DNA of 36,892 nt from Lachnoclostridium sp. (GCA_023667185.1 JAMPAP010000007.1:1-36892); one strand, 5' to 3'. Shown: positions 24,149 to 32,591, counted from the stretch's first letter. The notes: generated from the sequence alone by a model not told the origin. Program-made: numbers and translations.

Positions 24149-24694
24149 ATGAAATTAAAACTAACCTATGACCAGATGAAGGATCGCTGGATGAAGGTGC
24201 GACGGCTTAACACCGCGCCTCTTTCGTCGTCAGTGACCAGAATTGATGGCGTAGCAATGGACGAAATCATTGAGCTGCAGATAGTCAGGTGGTATGACCG
24301 CCTGCTGCTTAATGCTGACTTTCATTTGCTTCAGCTATCTGACATCACCCGCCAGCTCGAACTTACTGTGCACGAGGACTTTTTTGCTACGGCTCCTATG
24401 CCTGATGGCACTTATCGCATTGCCGCTGTGAAATGTCGCGGATGGCATAGCCCGGCGCACGTGGTAATGTGGCCCAAGGCGGCTCAGCGTCGCCGCCTTG
24501 CATCGAAGTTCACTACGGCCACTCCGGCTTCACCCGTAGCAGTGGTGGAGTATAACACCTTGTATATCTATCCATTTACTCCGGGGGAGACTGTAGAATA
24601 CGTAAAAGCTGTCGTAAAGCACGACGGTGTATACGAGTTTGACTCCACCGCTTTAACAACCTTATTGCCTGATGACATCGACTTCACAATTTGA
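24149..24694 (+). CDS. Unknown protein of the portal module (possible phage structural or adaptor protein)
   Basis: 181 residues, not recognised. No signal peptide, no membrane segment. N-terminal half helical (LTYDQMKDRWMKVRRL, IIELQIVRWYDRLLLN), C-terminal half rich in beta strands (DGTYRIAAVKCRGW, VAVVEYNTLYIYPF, VEYVKAVVKHDGVYEF). It overlaps the portal-like gene by 23 bp in another frame, so the two are surely co-translated and probably act together. An adaptor or assembly role next to the portal is an inference from position only. Confidence 0.65.
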   Translation: MKLKLTYDQMKDRWMKVRRLNTAPLSSSVTRIDGVAMDEIIELQIVRWYDRLLLNADFHLLQLSDITRQLELTVHEDFFATAPMPDGTYRIAAVKCRGWHSPAHVVMWPKAAQRRRLASKFTTATPASPVAVVEYNTLYIYPFTPGETVEYVKAVVKHDGVYEFDSTALTTLLPDDIDFTI

Positions 24695-25940
24695 CCGCGC
24701 ACTGAAGGCTTACAGCGCGATGGCACCCCTTCGCAAGGCGCGCCGCATGTTTAAGGATTTTACTTACGGCGACCAGTGGAGGTGGCCGGTGGTAGATCAT
24801 GATGGTAAAGTGGTGACCGAGGGTGAGTCAGTGCTCTCCTTGGGCAAGACGCCCCTGACCAATAATCTGCTACGCTCGCTGGTAAAGAGCGTCGTAGGTC
24901 GATTCCGCTATATGCTCTCGCAAGCCCGTGAAAAGAGCGCCGCAGGGATCGATGCCCGCAACCAGCTCGACGAGCTCGATGCGCGCACTCTTGAGGAGTT
25001 TCTTATCTCGGGCTGCGCCATCCAGCGTGTGGTGGCCGAGAATCGGCCCGGGGGCGCAGGTCTCTGGGTCGATAAGGTCTGCCCGGCCGAGTTTTTCTGC
25101 AATCGCTTCACTGACCCTCGCGGTGGTGACATCGAGACCATAGGAATGCTTCACTCCATGGATTGCGAGCAGATGATAATGCGATTCGCTCACGGCTCAG
25201 CTCGGCGTGCACGTCAGATTAGAGAGGCTTTCGGCCGGTGTGTCACCGCTGAAACTGCTTTCAGCGATGGTAGCGGTTCCTTCTTTCATTCGGCAGCCGA
25301 CGGGAAATGCCGTGTGGTGGAGGTGTGGACTCTCGACTACGTCCCGTCGCGCCGCAGCACGGCATTTTCCGTGGTATGGAACTGCCGCTACTTCACCCCT
25401 GACGGCACACTCCTTGACTCCACCCCTTCACCCTATTCTGATGGCGGTCACCCGTTTGTGGTGAAATTTTATCCGCTTACTGATGGTGAAGTACACCCCT
25501 TTATAGAGGATATCATCGAGCAGCAGCGACATATCAACCGCCTTATCACGATGATTGATCATGTTTTAGCCGTCTCGGCAAAGGGTGTGCTTCTGATTCC
25601 GGAGGGTACGCTGGGTGAAACCATGAACATTGATGAGGTGATAAAGATGTGGAACCGCCCCGGAGGTGTGATACCCGTGATGGGCGACAAGATGCCCGTG
25701 CAGCTTAACTCTGACGCATCTACTGACAGCGCCGCCCGCCTGCTCGACATCGAGATCAACATGATGAGGCAGATCTCCGGTGTCTCAGCCGCCCTGCAGG
25801 GGCAGACCTCTGACTCTTACCGCCAGTCGGCCTCAATGTTTGAAAGCCAGATCCAAAACTCGGCCATCGCACTGCTTGACGTCTTTGAGACATTCAATGC
25901 TTTCCGCGCCGCCCGCGACATCAAGCTGACGGGTGCATGA
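24672..25940 (+). CDS. Phage portal-like protein
   Basis: 422 residues. Portal proteins form the dodecameric ring through which tailed-phage DNA is packed. Points in favour: an N-terminal FTYGDQWRWP with NNLLRSLVKSVVGRFRYML, the mixed beta region about 120-260, the central EDIIEQQRHINRLITMIDHVL helix typical of the portal stem, and the C-terminal QISGVSAALQGQTSDSYRQSASMFESQIQ segment (quoted as QISGVSAALQGQ), like the sxxallG...SG.A crown of many portals. Assigned by pattern, not by search. Shorter than most portals (450-750). No terminase, capsid, protease or tail gene is adjacent, so this is a remnant or a reused piece. Confidence 0.6.
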   Translation: MTSTSQFDRALKAYSAMAPLRKARRMFKDFTYGDQWRWPVVDHDGKVVTEGESVLSLGKTPLTNNLLRSLVKSVVGRFRYMLSQAREKSAAGIDARNQLDELDARTLEEFLISGCAIQRVVAENRPGGAGLWVDKVCPAEFFCNRFTDPRGGDIETIGMLHSMDCEQMIMRFAHGSARRARQIREAFGRCVTAETAFSDGSGSFFHSAADGKCRVVEVWTLDYVPSRRSTAFSVVWNCRYFTPDGTLLDSTPSPYSDGGHPFVVKFYPLTDGEVHPFIEDIIEQQRHINRLITMIDHVLAVSAKGVLLIPEGTLGETMNIDEVIKMWNRPGGVIPVMGDKMPVQLNSDASTDSAARLLDIEINMMRQISGVSAALQGQTSDSYRQSASMFESQIQNSAIALLDVFETFNAFRAARDIKLTGA

Positions 25941-25992
25941 TTTTTTTGATTTGTTAACAGTGGTGAGCATTGTATTTACTCACAAATCGTGG

Positions 25993-26000
25993 TAATTTTG
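25993..26000 (+). promoter_or_regulatory. -7 element before the gene at 26041
   Basis: TAATTTTG, 40 bp before ATG 26041, with TTGT near the -33 position. It suggests that the last two genes of the block have their own transcript. Confidence 0.55.
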
Positions 26001-26040
26001 CAACGAAAATAGTAAATAACCAATAAAATCATCCTTTATC

Positions 26041-26415
26041 ATGCTAAACTATATTGAAGAACGCCGCCGCGACTTTCAGGCCTTGTGCCGCGAAATCATC
26101 GTGAAATCCACCTCGCCTCTGACCATCGAGGAGATTATAAACATCGCCATACAGTCAGCCGCCCCACGCTACTATGTAGGCCATCGTATGGCCATGCGAG
26201 TAATCCGCAAGATGCGTCATGGCCGGTTTAACGTCCTGAACCTCCAGCGCCGCCGCCAGTGGGAGGAGATCGAGCGCAAGGTAGCCTCCTGGGAGAAGCG
26301 CGGATACTCCACCGGTCAGGCCGTGTCGATGGTGCTTGCCGGAGCCGTTGCCTCGAGCTACTTTATCTCAGCCCGCACTGCTCACCGTATACTTCAACGA
26401 AATTCTACTCTATAA
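26041..26415 (+). CDS. Small basic helical protein of the portal module, function unknown
   Basis: 124 residues, Arg-rich and helical: IEERRRDFQALCREIIVKST, VGHRMAMRVIRKMRHGRF, then RRRQWEEIERKVASWEKRGY. The central TIEEIINIAIQSAAPRYYV could be a helix-turn-helix-like unit. Basic charge suggests nucleic acid binding. It might be a terminase small subunit stand-in or a regulator; neither is supported by a motif. It follows its own promoter and is 2 bp from the next gene. Confidence 0.6.
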   Translation: MLNYIEERRRDFQALCREIIVKSTSPLTIEEIINIAIQSAAPRYYVGHRMAMRVIRKMRHGRFNVLNLQRRRQWEEIERKVASWEKRGYSTGQAVSMVLAGAVASSYFISARTAHRILQRNSTL

Positions 26416-26417
26416 CT

Positions 26418-26891
26418 ATGAAATTCACACTTTCAGTGGAGAACATTCTCCATACAGCCCGCGCCCTCGCAGCGTTGCAAGTGCTCTCAGCCGGCGACGC
26501 TGCCGAGGATACGCCGGCCTCTCATCCGCTTCAGCCGCTGCTCGACAGCTATCGTGACTCTCTTCATCTGACCCTATTGGTCGATGCCGAGGTGGATATC
26601 ATCACCGCCCTGCGGCCGTTTGTCACTGATGCTATTATCCCTCGCGGCTCTGACTTTGACACGGTGGAGATCACCATTGCCGTTCCGCGCAATTTCTCTT
26701 CCGGCGAAGCAGCAATATTGCTTCATACTCTCGAGCAGGCTATGGCTAATCTGATGCTGAGCCGATTCATGGCCGCTACGCCTGATTTCCCTGACCCTTT
26801 CGCGCCGCTGGCTGACCATTACATTACGTCGTGCTGTAAGATGATCAGCCCGCCGCCCCGCACTGCTTATATCGTTCCCGGAATCTATTAG
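26418..26891 (+). CDS. Unknown protein, last gene of the portal module
   Basis: 157 residues from ATG 26418, two bases after the preceding stop. No signal peptide. N-terminal half helical (VENILHTARALAALQVL), then DLHLTLLVDAEVDIITALRPFV-like strands and helices and a Pro-rich end (PPPRTAYIVPGIY). It is not recognised. Co-transcribed with the basic protein at 26041. The tight packing fits a phage-derived cassette. Confidence 0.6.
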   Translation: MKFTLSVENILHTARALAALQVLSAGDAAEDTPASHPLQPLLDSYRDSLHLTLLVDAEVDIITALRPFVTDAIIPRGSDFDTVEITIAVPRNFSSGEAAILLHTLEQAMANLMLSRFMAATPDFPDPFAPLADHYITSCCKMISPPPRTAYIVPGIY

Positions 26892-26923
26892 AGCGTGTCC
26901 CGCAAATGGATGCAGTAGTATAT

Positions 26924-27193
26924 AGCAGGTGTAGCAAAACTTATACCAGCCACGAAGCGCCCGGCGGGCGCGAGGTTGTCGGAAACCCCACATTTATGTG
27001 GGGTAGGCTGATAATCAATTAATTGAGCCTCGGAGAGGCGATGTTGTGGTAATGAAATAGCTTCTACCACAACATCGGCTCTCCGAGCCTCAGTATTAGA
27101 GAGATAGCCATAACCCCACATAAATGTGGGGTTTCTGACAACCTCGCGCCCGCCGGGCGCTTCGTGACTGATATTGGTTTTGCTACACTTGCT
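26924..27193. repeat. 270-bp near-perfect palindrome of two dispersed-repeat copies (R2 and inverted R3)
   Basis: Centre at about 27058. The outer arms AGCAGGTGTAGCAAAAC (26924-26940) and GTTTTGCTACACTTGCT (27177-27193) match with one mismatch. Inner arms 26951-27003 and 27114-27166 are 53 bp with one mismatch. R2 is 26951-27050, R3 is 27064-27166 inverted. Each contains a GC-rich hairpin, CCCCACATTTATGTGGGG and the TTGAGCCTCGGAGAG...GATGTTGTGG block. It lies between the portal module and umuC. Confidence 0.9.
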
Positions 27194-27258
27194 CTATCTT
27201 ACCGAGAATTTTTGTTTTATTATGGATTGTGTGCTTAAAATACGCCCATGTTAATGTG

Positions 27259-27266
27259 TATCTTTG
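27259..27266 (+). promoter_or_regulatory. -7 element of umuC
   Basis: TATCTTTG, 6 nt (CGTGTT) before ATG 27273, again predicting a leaderless transcript. No consensus -33. Confidence 0.5.
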
Positions 27267-27272
27267 CGTGTT

Positions 27273-28574
27273 ATGGTTGGACTGATTGACTGCGATAATT
27301 TTTTCTGCTCGTGCGAGAGGGTGTTTCGGCCTGACTTGCAGGGGAAACCAGTGGTGGTGCTGAGCAATAACGACGGGTGTGTGGTAGCACGCTCGCGCGA
27401 GGCCAAAGCCTTGGGCGTGAAGGAGGGTCTCCCCTATTATCAGCTTCAGGAGCAGTATCCCGCAGCCGGCATCGTGGCTTTTTCGTCAAATTATACGCTC
27501 TACGGCGATATGTCGGCACGGATAATGTCGATATTGCGGCAGGAGGCTCCGGATGTTATCCAGTATTCTATTGACGAGGCTTTCCTTGACCTGCGTGGCA
27601 TGGATGAGAGCAGTCTCAAGGCGTGGGGCGAGAGATTGTGCAGCCGTGTGCTTCATGACACGGGTATGCCGGTGAGCCTCGGCATTGCGCCCTCAAAGAC
27701 CCTTGCAAAGATGGCGAGCCGCTTTGCCAAGAATTATCCCGGCTATCACAAGTGCTGCATGATAGCCACAGAGGAGCAGCGGCTGAAGGCGCTGCAGCTC
27801 TTTCCGGTGGGTGATGTATGGGGCATAGGGCGGCGCATCAGCAAGGCGCTTGAATATTATGGAGTCAATACGGCCTATGATTTCGCTTGCCGGTCGCGGT
27901 CATGGGTGAGGTCGAAGTTTCATGTCACCGGCGAGCGTACGTGGGCTGAGCTTCATGGCGAGGATGTAATTGAGGTCGAGGGTCTTGATGCTGTGGCAAA
28001 GCGCACTATCGTCACAAGTCGCAGCTTCCCGGGGATGATTACCGAGCTTGATGACCTGACGCCGCACGTGGCCAACTATGCCGCGCGGTGTGCGCTCAAA
28101 CTGCGGCGGCAAGGCTCGGTGTGCTCGCTGGTGACGGTGTTTGTGCAGTCTAACCATTTCCGCACTGATCTGCCGCAGTACGACAACAGCGCCATGTATT
28201 CCTTCCTTACGGCTACATCCACCACCTGCGAGCTCGTAGCCGCAGCCACGGCACTGCTTCGCGCCATCTTCCACCCGGGCATCCACTACAAGCGGGCAGG
28301 CGTGATGGTGTCAGGCATCAGCTCGGCTGACGCGGTGCAGCCTGACCTGTTCTGTTACGATCCGAAGCGGAGCCGCAAGCTGCAGGATGTATCGTCGGCT
28401 ATCGACACGGTGAATCGCCGCCTCGGGGCTGATACCGTGGTGCTTGGTGCGCAGCAGTATCGCATCAAGGGTGAGGATGGCAAAAGTGTCAAGTTTGTAA
28501 ACGCCATCCGCCGGGCCATGAAGTCGCCTGACTATTCTACGCGCCTGGGAGCATTCGTTGTCAGATCAACATGA
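27273..28574 (+). CDS. umuC: UmuC-like Y-family DNA polymerase (Pol V catalytic subunit)
   Basis: 433 residues from ATG 27273; a TTG at 27264 would overlap the -7 element. Palm and finger motifs: [15 protein letters not shown] with the metal-binding Asp and the aromatic steric gate, [26 protein letters not shown] with the catalytic Asp-Glu pair, and [19 protein letters not shown]. Thumb helix-hairpin-helix [16 protein letters not shown] and a little finger follow. It copies across DNA lesions when joined to UmuD'. Its partner umuD is 12 kb away with the opposite orientation, unlike the usual umuDC operon. It converges on the small Cys-rich gene with a 9-bp overlap. Confidence 0.93.
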   Translation: MVGLIDCDNFFCSCERVFRPDLQGKPVVVLSNNDGCVVARSREAKALGVKEGLPYYQLQEQYPAAGIVAFSSNYTLYGDMSARIMSILRQEAPDVIQYSIDEAFLDLRGMDESSLKAWGERLCSRVLHDTGMPVSLGIAPSKTLAKMASRFAKNYPGYHKCCMIATEEQRLKALQLFPVGDVWGIGRRISKALEYYGVNTAYDFACRSRSWVRSKFHVTGERTWAELHGEDVIEVEGLDAVAKRTIVTSRSFPGMITELDDLTPHVANYAARCALKLRRQGSVCSLVTVFVQSNHFRTDLPQYDNSAMYSFLTATSTTCELVAAATALLRAIFHPGIHYKRAGVMVSGISSADAVQPDLFCYDPKRSRKLQDVSSAIDTVNRRLGADTVVLGAQQYRIKGEDGKSVKFVNAIRRAMKSPDYSTRLGAFVVRST

Positions 28575-28724
28575 TGCGTCGCGATGCGACTTGCTGCAAT
28601 GGTCACGCAGCTCACACCCGGTGCACCCCGTGTCTTTTCGTGAACGCCTGAAGCGCTTTACGGCATACGTGATGGCAAGTGCCACCACTACTGCAACAAT
28701 AGCATATTGGATGATGTCGTTCAT
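28566..28724 (-). CDS. Small FeoB-associated-type Cys-rich membrane protein
   Basis: 52 residues. One transmembrane helix (about 4-20, [19 protein letters not shown]), a basic patch (KRFRRSRKD) and a cytosolic Cys motif [12 protein letters not shown], close to the family annotated as FeoB-associated Cys-rich membrane protein. In other genomes such proteins sit next to the ferrous iron transporter FeoB; none is in this window. Its ATG overlaps the topB stop (ATGA, 28721-28724), so it ends the mazG-lipoprotein-topB operon. Another Cys-motif membrane peptide is possible. Iron or metal binding is inferred. Confidence 0.65.
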   Translation of the reverse strand: MNDIIQYAIVAVVVALAITYAVKRFRRSRKDTGCTGCELRDHCSKSHRDASC

Positions 28725-30754
28725 TTCTTCTTCGACAGGGCTTTGTTGAGCTTGCCGGGGGTGAGCTCGGCAGGATATTCCGCGAAGTCGAGGCGAAGGG
28801 TGCAACCGTTGCGGTATTCGCTGCAACCGAAGGCGGTGCGTCCTTTGAGGATATGCCCTTTGCCGCAGAGGGGGCAGGTGATCTGCTCATATTTTGTCAC
28901 TCGGGGACGTGACGAAGCCTTGGGAGCTGACGGCGTCTTTTGCGATGCCGGAGCTTTGGGAGTGTCATCCACGATGGCTATGCGAGAGCCGGAGTTGTCG
29001 TTGAGCACGTTGATTACTATCTTGTCAATCATCTCCTTGAGCTCATCGATAAACTCTGAGGCGGAGTAGTCACCGCGCTCTATGCGTCGGAGCTTGTTTT
29101 CCCACATACCCGTGAGCTTGGCTGACTTTAGGAGCTCTTCAGTGATGAGCGAGATCAGCTCGATGCCGGCGGGGGTGGCATCGATCGACTTGCGGTTGCG
29201 CACTATGTAGCGGCGCTTGAAGAGGGTCTCGATAATAGCGGCACGGGTCGAGGGGCGTCCTATGCCGTTCTCTTTCATGGCTTCGCGCAGCTCTTCGTCG
29301 TCGACGGTCTTGCCGGCCGACTCCATGGCGCGCAGGAGCGTGCCCTCGGTGTAATACTTGGGTGGCTGGGTGGTCTTCTTGGCCAGACCGGGCTCGTGGG
29401 GGCCGCTTTCGCCTACGGTGAATTCGGGCAGGATCACGTCGCCGTCAGTCTTGTCTTGATCAGCGTTTTTGTCACCGTAGACCTTGCGCCAACCCTGCTC
29501 GGTGATCACCTTGCCCGAAGCGCGGAACGGCACTGTGCCAGCCTTGGCTTCTACCGTGGTGGCGAGGAAGCGGCAGTCAGGGTAAAATGCGGCTATAAAC
29601 CGCAGGGCAATAAGGTGATACATCTTGCGCTCGTCGCCTACGAGCACCGTAGGCGATTGTCCTGTAGGGATGATGGCGTGGTGGTCAGTGACCTTGGAGT
29701 TGTCAAATACTTTTTTGCTTTTGGGGAGCTTTCCGGCGAGCACGGGGGCTGTCAGTGAAGCGTAGGGCGTCATGCTCGTAAGTATGCCGGGCACTTTGGG
29801 GTATATGTCGTCGCTGAGGTAGGTGGTGTCGACACGCGGATAGGTGGTGACCTTCTTTTCGTAGAGCGACTGTATAAGCCGCAGCGTTTCCTCGGCGCTC
29901 CAGCCCCACTTCTTGTTACACTCCACCTGGAGTGTCGTCAGGTCAAAGAGGCGTGGCGGAGCCTCGGTGCCCTTCTTCTCGTTGACTGCCGTGATGGTGA
30001 GTGGTAGCGGGCGTATCTCCTCAAGCACTTTCATGGCGGCCTCCTCGGTGTCAAATTTCCCGGCCGTGGCGTTGAATGTGGTGTCGCGGTATACGGTCTT
30101 CAGCTCCCAGTAATCCTCCGGCTTGAAGTTAGCTATCTCGAGATGTCGGCGCACGATAAGGGCGAGTGTAGGGGTCTGCACGCGGCCTATGGAGAGCACT
30201 GAGCCGGGGCGAGAATACTTCAGCGTGTAGAGGCGGGTGGCGTTCATGCCTAAGATCCAGTCGCCTATGGCGCGTGACAGTCCGGCATAATAGAGGTTGT
30301 TGAAGTCGGCCTCGGGGCGTAGGTGGTTGAAACCCTCGCGTATCGACTCATCAGTCAGCGAAGAAATCCAGAGTCTCTCCACAGGGCATTTTATCCCTGC
30401 CTTCTGCATCACCCATCGCTGGATAAGCTCACCCTCCTGTCCGGCGTCGCCGCAGTTGATTACCTTGTCGGCTTTGGAGATAAGTGTCTCGATTACATTG
30501 AATTGCCGCTTGATGCTCTCCTGGTCGATCAGCTTGATGCCAAACTTGTCAGGAATCATCGGCAACACGCTCAGCGCCCACCGCTTCCACAACGGTGAGT
30601 AGTCATGAGGCTCCTTCAGGCAGCAGAGGTGGCCGAATGTCCAGGTCACGCAGTAGCCGTTGCCTTCATAGTAGCCGCGGCGATCATCCTTGGCGCCAAG
30701 GATTGCGGCGATGTCGCGTGCCACTGATGGCTTTTCAGTGATGCATACTATCAT
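28721..30754 (-). CDS. topB: DNA topoisomerase III (type IA)
   Basis: 677 residues. Relaxes and decatenates DNA through a 5'-phosphotyrosine intermediate, usually with RecQ-type helicases. TOPRIM domain with Glu7 (CITEKPSVARDIAAILG) and D103-E107-E109 (CGDAGQEGELI); the active Tyr is Y305 in VTTYPRVDTTYLSDD. The C-terminal domain carries a zinc finger (CPLCGKGHIL...FGCSEYRNGCTLR). Length and order of motifs are normal for TopB. Overlaps the upstream lipoprotein gene by 4 bp and the downstream small gene by 4 bp. The RecQ-UvrD fusion at 15304 may be a functional partner, by analogy with RecQ-TopB elsewhere. Confidence 0.95.
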   Translation of the reverse strand: MIVCITEKPSVARDIAAILGAKDDRRGYYEGNGYCVTWTFGHLCCLKEPHDYSPLWKRWALSVLPMIPDKFGIKLIDQESIKRQFNVIETLISKADKVINCGDAGQEGELIQRWVMQKAGIKCPVERLWISSLTDESIREGFNHLRPEADFNNLYYAGLSRAIGDWILGMNATRLYTLKYSRPGSVLSIGRVQTPTLALIVRRHLEIANFKPEDYWELKTVYRDTTFNATAGKFDTEEAAMKVLEEIRPLPLTITAVNEKKGTEAPPRLFDLTTLQVECNKKWGWSAEETLRLIQSLYEKKVTTYPRVDTTYLSDDIYPKVPGILTSMTPYASLTAPVLAGKLPKSKKVFDNSKVTDHHAIIPTGQSPTVLVGDERKMYHLIALRFIAAFYPDCRFLATTVEAKAGTVPFRASGKVITEQGWRKVYGDKNADQDKTDGDVILPEFTVGESGPHEPGLAKKTTQPPKYYTEGTLLRAMESAGKTVDDEELREAMKENGIGRPSTRAAIIETLFKRRYIVRNRKSIDATPAGIELISLITEELLKSAKLTGMWENKLRRIERGDYSASEFIDELKEMIDKIVINVLNDNSGSRIAIVDDTPKAPASQKTPSAPKASSRPRVTKYEQITCPLCGKGHILKGRTAFGCSEYRNGCTLRLDFAEYPAELTPGKLNKALSKKK

Positions 30755-31158
30755 TTGCGGCTGATATTGATTGTCGACTTGCCGCGTACGGTCTCAAACG
30801 TCAGAGCCGTAGGGCTTTTCAGCGGCGGGAAGTCTATCTCAAGGAGTATTACTCCATCGTCCTCCCACTGGAAATAGCGCTGGAAATCCACGCCGTCAAT
30901 GTCAGTGGCTTCCATCTCGCCGGAGGCCGAGAGGATGCGGGCATCGTCGATGCGCTGCGAGGTGTGGGGGCGGCCCGTCAGGCGGCCGTAGACGCGGGTC
31001 AGATCCTTGCGGTAATCTATACTGTCAATGGTGAATGCAAGGGGCTCCGTAGTTGTGGCCGGAGTGGAGCGGTAGCCTTTCACCACGGCACTGTTGGCAG
31101 CGCAGGCCATGAGCATGGCTGTGGCGGCGATGGCTGATATCCGTTTAGGCATTCTCAT
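30751..31158 (-). CDS. Small predicted lipoprotein, function unknown
   Basis: 135 residues. Signal peptide with lipobox-like AMLMAC (Cys about residue 19), so probably anchored in the outer or inner membrane facing the periplasm. The rest is beta-rich (FTIDSIDYRKDLTRVYGRL, VILLEIDFPPLKSPTALTFE as VILLEIDFPP), perhaps one immunoglobulin-like domain. Not recognised as a named family. Located between mazG (14-bp overlap) and topB (4-bp overlap), so its expression is tied to two nucleotide/DNA enzymes, an odd pairing for an exported protein. Confidence 0.7.
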   Translation of the reverse strand: MRMPKRISAIAATAMLMACAANSAVVKGYRSTPATTTEPLAFTIDSIDYRKDLTRVYGRLTGRPHTSQRIDDARILSASGEMEATDIDGVDFQRYFQWEDDGVILLEIDFPPLKSPTALTFETVRGKSTINISRK

Positions 31159-31939
31159 TTCCGAGCGTTTTAGCTTCCTGCCATAGCGCTTCCATCTGCT
31201 CCAAAGGCATGTCGGCGAGCGATATGCCCATCTCGGCAGCGCGGCGTTCGATATGGTTGAAGCGGCTTATAAATTTCATGTTAGTCTTCTCCAGAGCATT
31301 CTCGGGATTGATTTTATAGAGCCTGGCGGCATTGATGAGGCTGAACAGCAGGTCGCCCATCTCGGCTTCCATGTCGCGCTTGTCACCTGAGCTGACAGCT
31401 TCAGCAAACTCTGTGATCTCCTCCTTCACTTTGTCCCACACCTGCTCGCGCTCGGGCCAGTCAAACCCTACGTTGGCGGCTTTCTCCTGGATGCGGTCAG
31501 CCTTGATCATGGCCGGCAAGGCGCGGGGCACTCCGGAGAGCACCGTGCGGTTGCCCCCTTTCTCCTTGAGCTTGAGCTGCTCCCAGTTCTGGAGCACCTC
31601 GTCGGTGGAGTTGACGTGCTCGGTGCCAAATACGTGAGGGTGGCGGAATATCAGTTTGTCGTTGAGCGCATCGGCCACGTCGGCGATGTCAAATTCACCT
31701 TTCTCCTCCCCTATCTTGGCATAGAAGAGCACGTGAAGCAGCACGTCGCCGAGCTCTTTGCGGATGTTGGCATTATCCTGGCGGATGAGGGCGTCGCAGA
31801 GCTCATAGACCTCTTCAATGGTATTGGGACGCAGGCTCTCGTTGGTCTGCTTGGCATCCCAGGGGCATTTCACCCTTAGGATGTCGAGCGTGTCTATCAC
31901 CCGGCCGAGTGCCTCGATTTTATCTTGTCTTGACTTCAT
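31145..31939 (-). CDS. mazG: Nucleoside triphosphate pyrophosphohydrolase MazG
   Basis: 264 residues, full length with two MazG domains. Hydrolyses (d)NTPs to monophosphates, cleaning the pool of damaged nucleotides. N-terminal domain: CPWDAKQTNESL, EEVYELCDAL, KELGDVLLHVLFYAKIGEE, with the metal-binding Glu/Asp set, then RHPHVFG; the second domain has KVKEEITEFAEAV and EAEMGDLLFSLINAARL. First gene of the four-gene operon with the lipoprotein, topB and the small membrane protein. A -7 element TATATTTG (31968-31975, minus) lies about 28 bp upstream. Confidence 0.95.
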   Translation of the reverse strand: MKSRQDKIEALGRVIDTLDILRVKCPWDAKQTNESLRPNTIEEVYELCDALIRQDNANIRKELGDVLLHVLFYAKIGEEKGEFDIADVADALNDKLIFRHPHVFGTEHVNSTDEVLQNWEQLKLKEKGGNRTVLSGVPRALPAMIKADRIQEKAANVGFDWPEREQVWDKVKEEITEFAEAVSSGDKRDMEAEMGDLLFSLINAARLYKINPENALEKTNMKFISRFNHIERRAAEMGISLADMPLEQMEALWQEAKTLGNENA

Positions 31940-31967
31940 TTTACCTATCTTTGGTTCAATTTTACCG

Positions 31968-31975
31968 CAAATATA
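31968..31975 (-). promoter_or_regulatory. -7 element of the mazG operon
   Basis: Minus-strand TATATTTG fits TAnnTTTG and gives a leader of about 25 nt before the mazG ATG. The -33 region is weak. Confidence 0.45.
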
Positions 31976-31989
31976 CTAAAATTTTTTGG

Positions 31990-31997
31990 TACTTTTG
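31990..31997 (+). promoter_or_regulatory. Promoter-like -7 element before the GH3 relic
   Basis: TACTTTTG on the plus strand, 17 bp before the recognisable GH3 fragment. Probably left from a former gene. Confidence 0.4.
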
Positions 31998-32013
31998 CCA
32001 CATCAACAAAACC

Positions 32014-32352
32014 AATCTAACCGATCCCTCCAAAACTGTGGCTGTGATTGGCCCGCTGGGTAATACTGTAATGCTCGGCGGCTATTCAGGTTCGTCTGTT
32101 GACCTGTCAACTCCCCTTGACGGTATCGCCGCCAAGCTCAATTACACAATTAATGATGGTACACTGCAGTTTGAGGATTGCGACGAGACCTACCGCACCA
32201 ACGGCTCAGGCATCAGCGACATCATCGCTGACAAGCAGCTTGACAACGACAAGATTTACAACCTCAAAGGCCAGCTCATGGGCGCCACTTCTGACTTCGA
32301 CAAACTCCCCTCCGGCTTCTACATCATGAAGGGCAGCGTAGTCAAGAAATAA
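32014..32352 (+). pseudogene. Relic of a GH3 glycoside hydrolase ending in a type IX-secretion-like tail
   Basis: About 112 codons. The first part, DPSKTVAVIGPLGNTVMLGGYSG, is the start of the second domain of family 3 beta-glucosidases/xylosidases (KtvAVIGPna---lGgYsg), followed by TPLDGIAAKLNYTINDG. The last part, KIYNLKGQLMG...LPSGFYIMKGSVVKK, is the IYNL-GQ---...L--GiYI--GkKv pattern of secreted Bacteroidales proteins. The whole first GH3 domain and the region between are missing: an intact GH3 enzyme has over 700 residues. There is no signal peptide. I read it as two ends of an old secreted enzyme joined by deletion. Confidence 0.65.
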
Positions 32353-32376
32353 CCCCATCCCCTCCCCCACCATCGC

Positions 32377-32404
32377 CGGCGCAACCTCCCCCGAGGCTGC
32401 GCCG
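32377..32404 (+). terminator. Hairpin after the GH3 relic
   Basis: CGGCGCA (32377-32383) plus CCTC (32385-32388) pair with GAGG (32393-32396) plus TGCGCCG (32398-32404), one A/C mismatch and a CCCC loop. The following run is ACCTTTCT, so termination strength is uncertain. Confidence 0.6.
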
Positions 32405-32553
32405 ACCTTTCTATCTCATCATGGTTATAGGCGTTATAATAAGCAGCAACAGAGCGCCGTGGGTGTGACACAACTACAATGGCACTCCATGTTTCTTGAT
32501 AGCTTTTTTTGATAGCTTTCTTTATGGAATTTACTTTGCTTTTTTGTTAAAAT
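32405..32553. other. Gene-free stretch
   Basis: About 150 bp without a coding frame. A short direct repeat TTGATAGCTTT occurs twice (about 32499 and 32512). Confidence 0.5.
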
Positions 32554-32584
32554 TTTGTATATTCAAAAATATCAATTAAATTTG
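32554..32584 (+). promoter_or_regulatory. Consensus promoter of the leader RNA / CsgG operon
   Basis: TTTG at 32554-32557, exactly 19 bp, TAAATTTG at 32577-32584. The nearest gene starts 340 bp downstream. Confidence 0.8.
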
Positions 32585-32591
32585 CAAAGCA

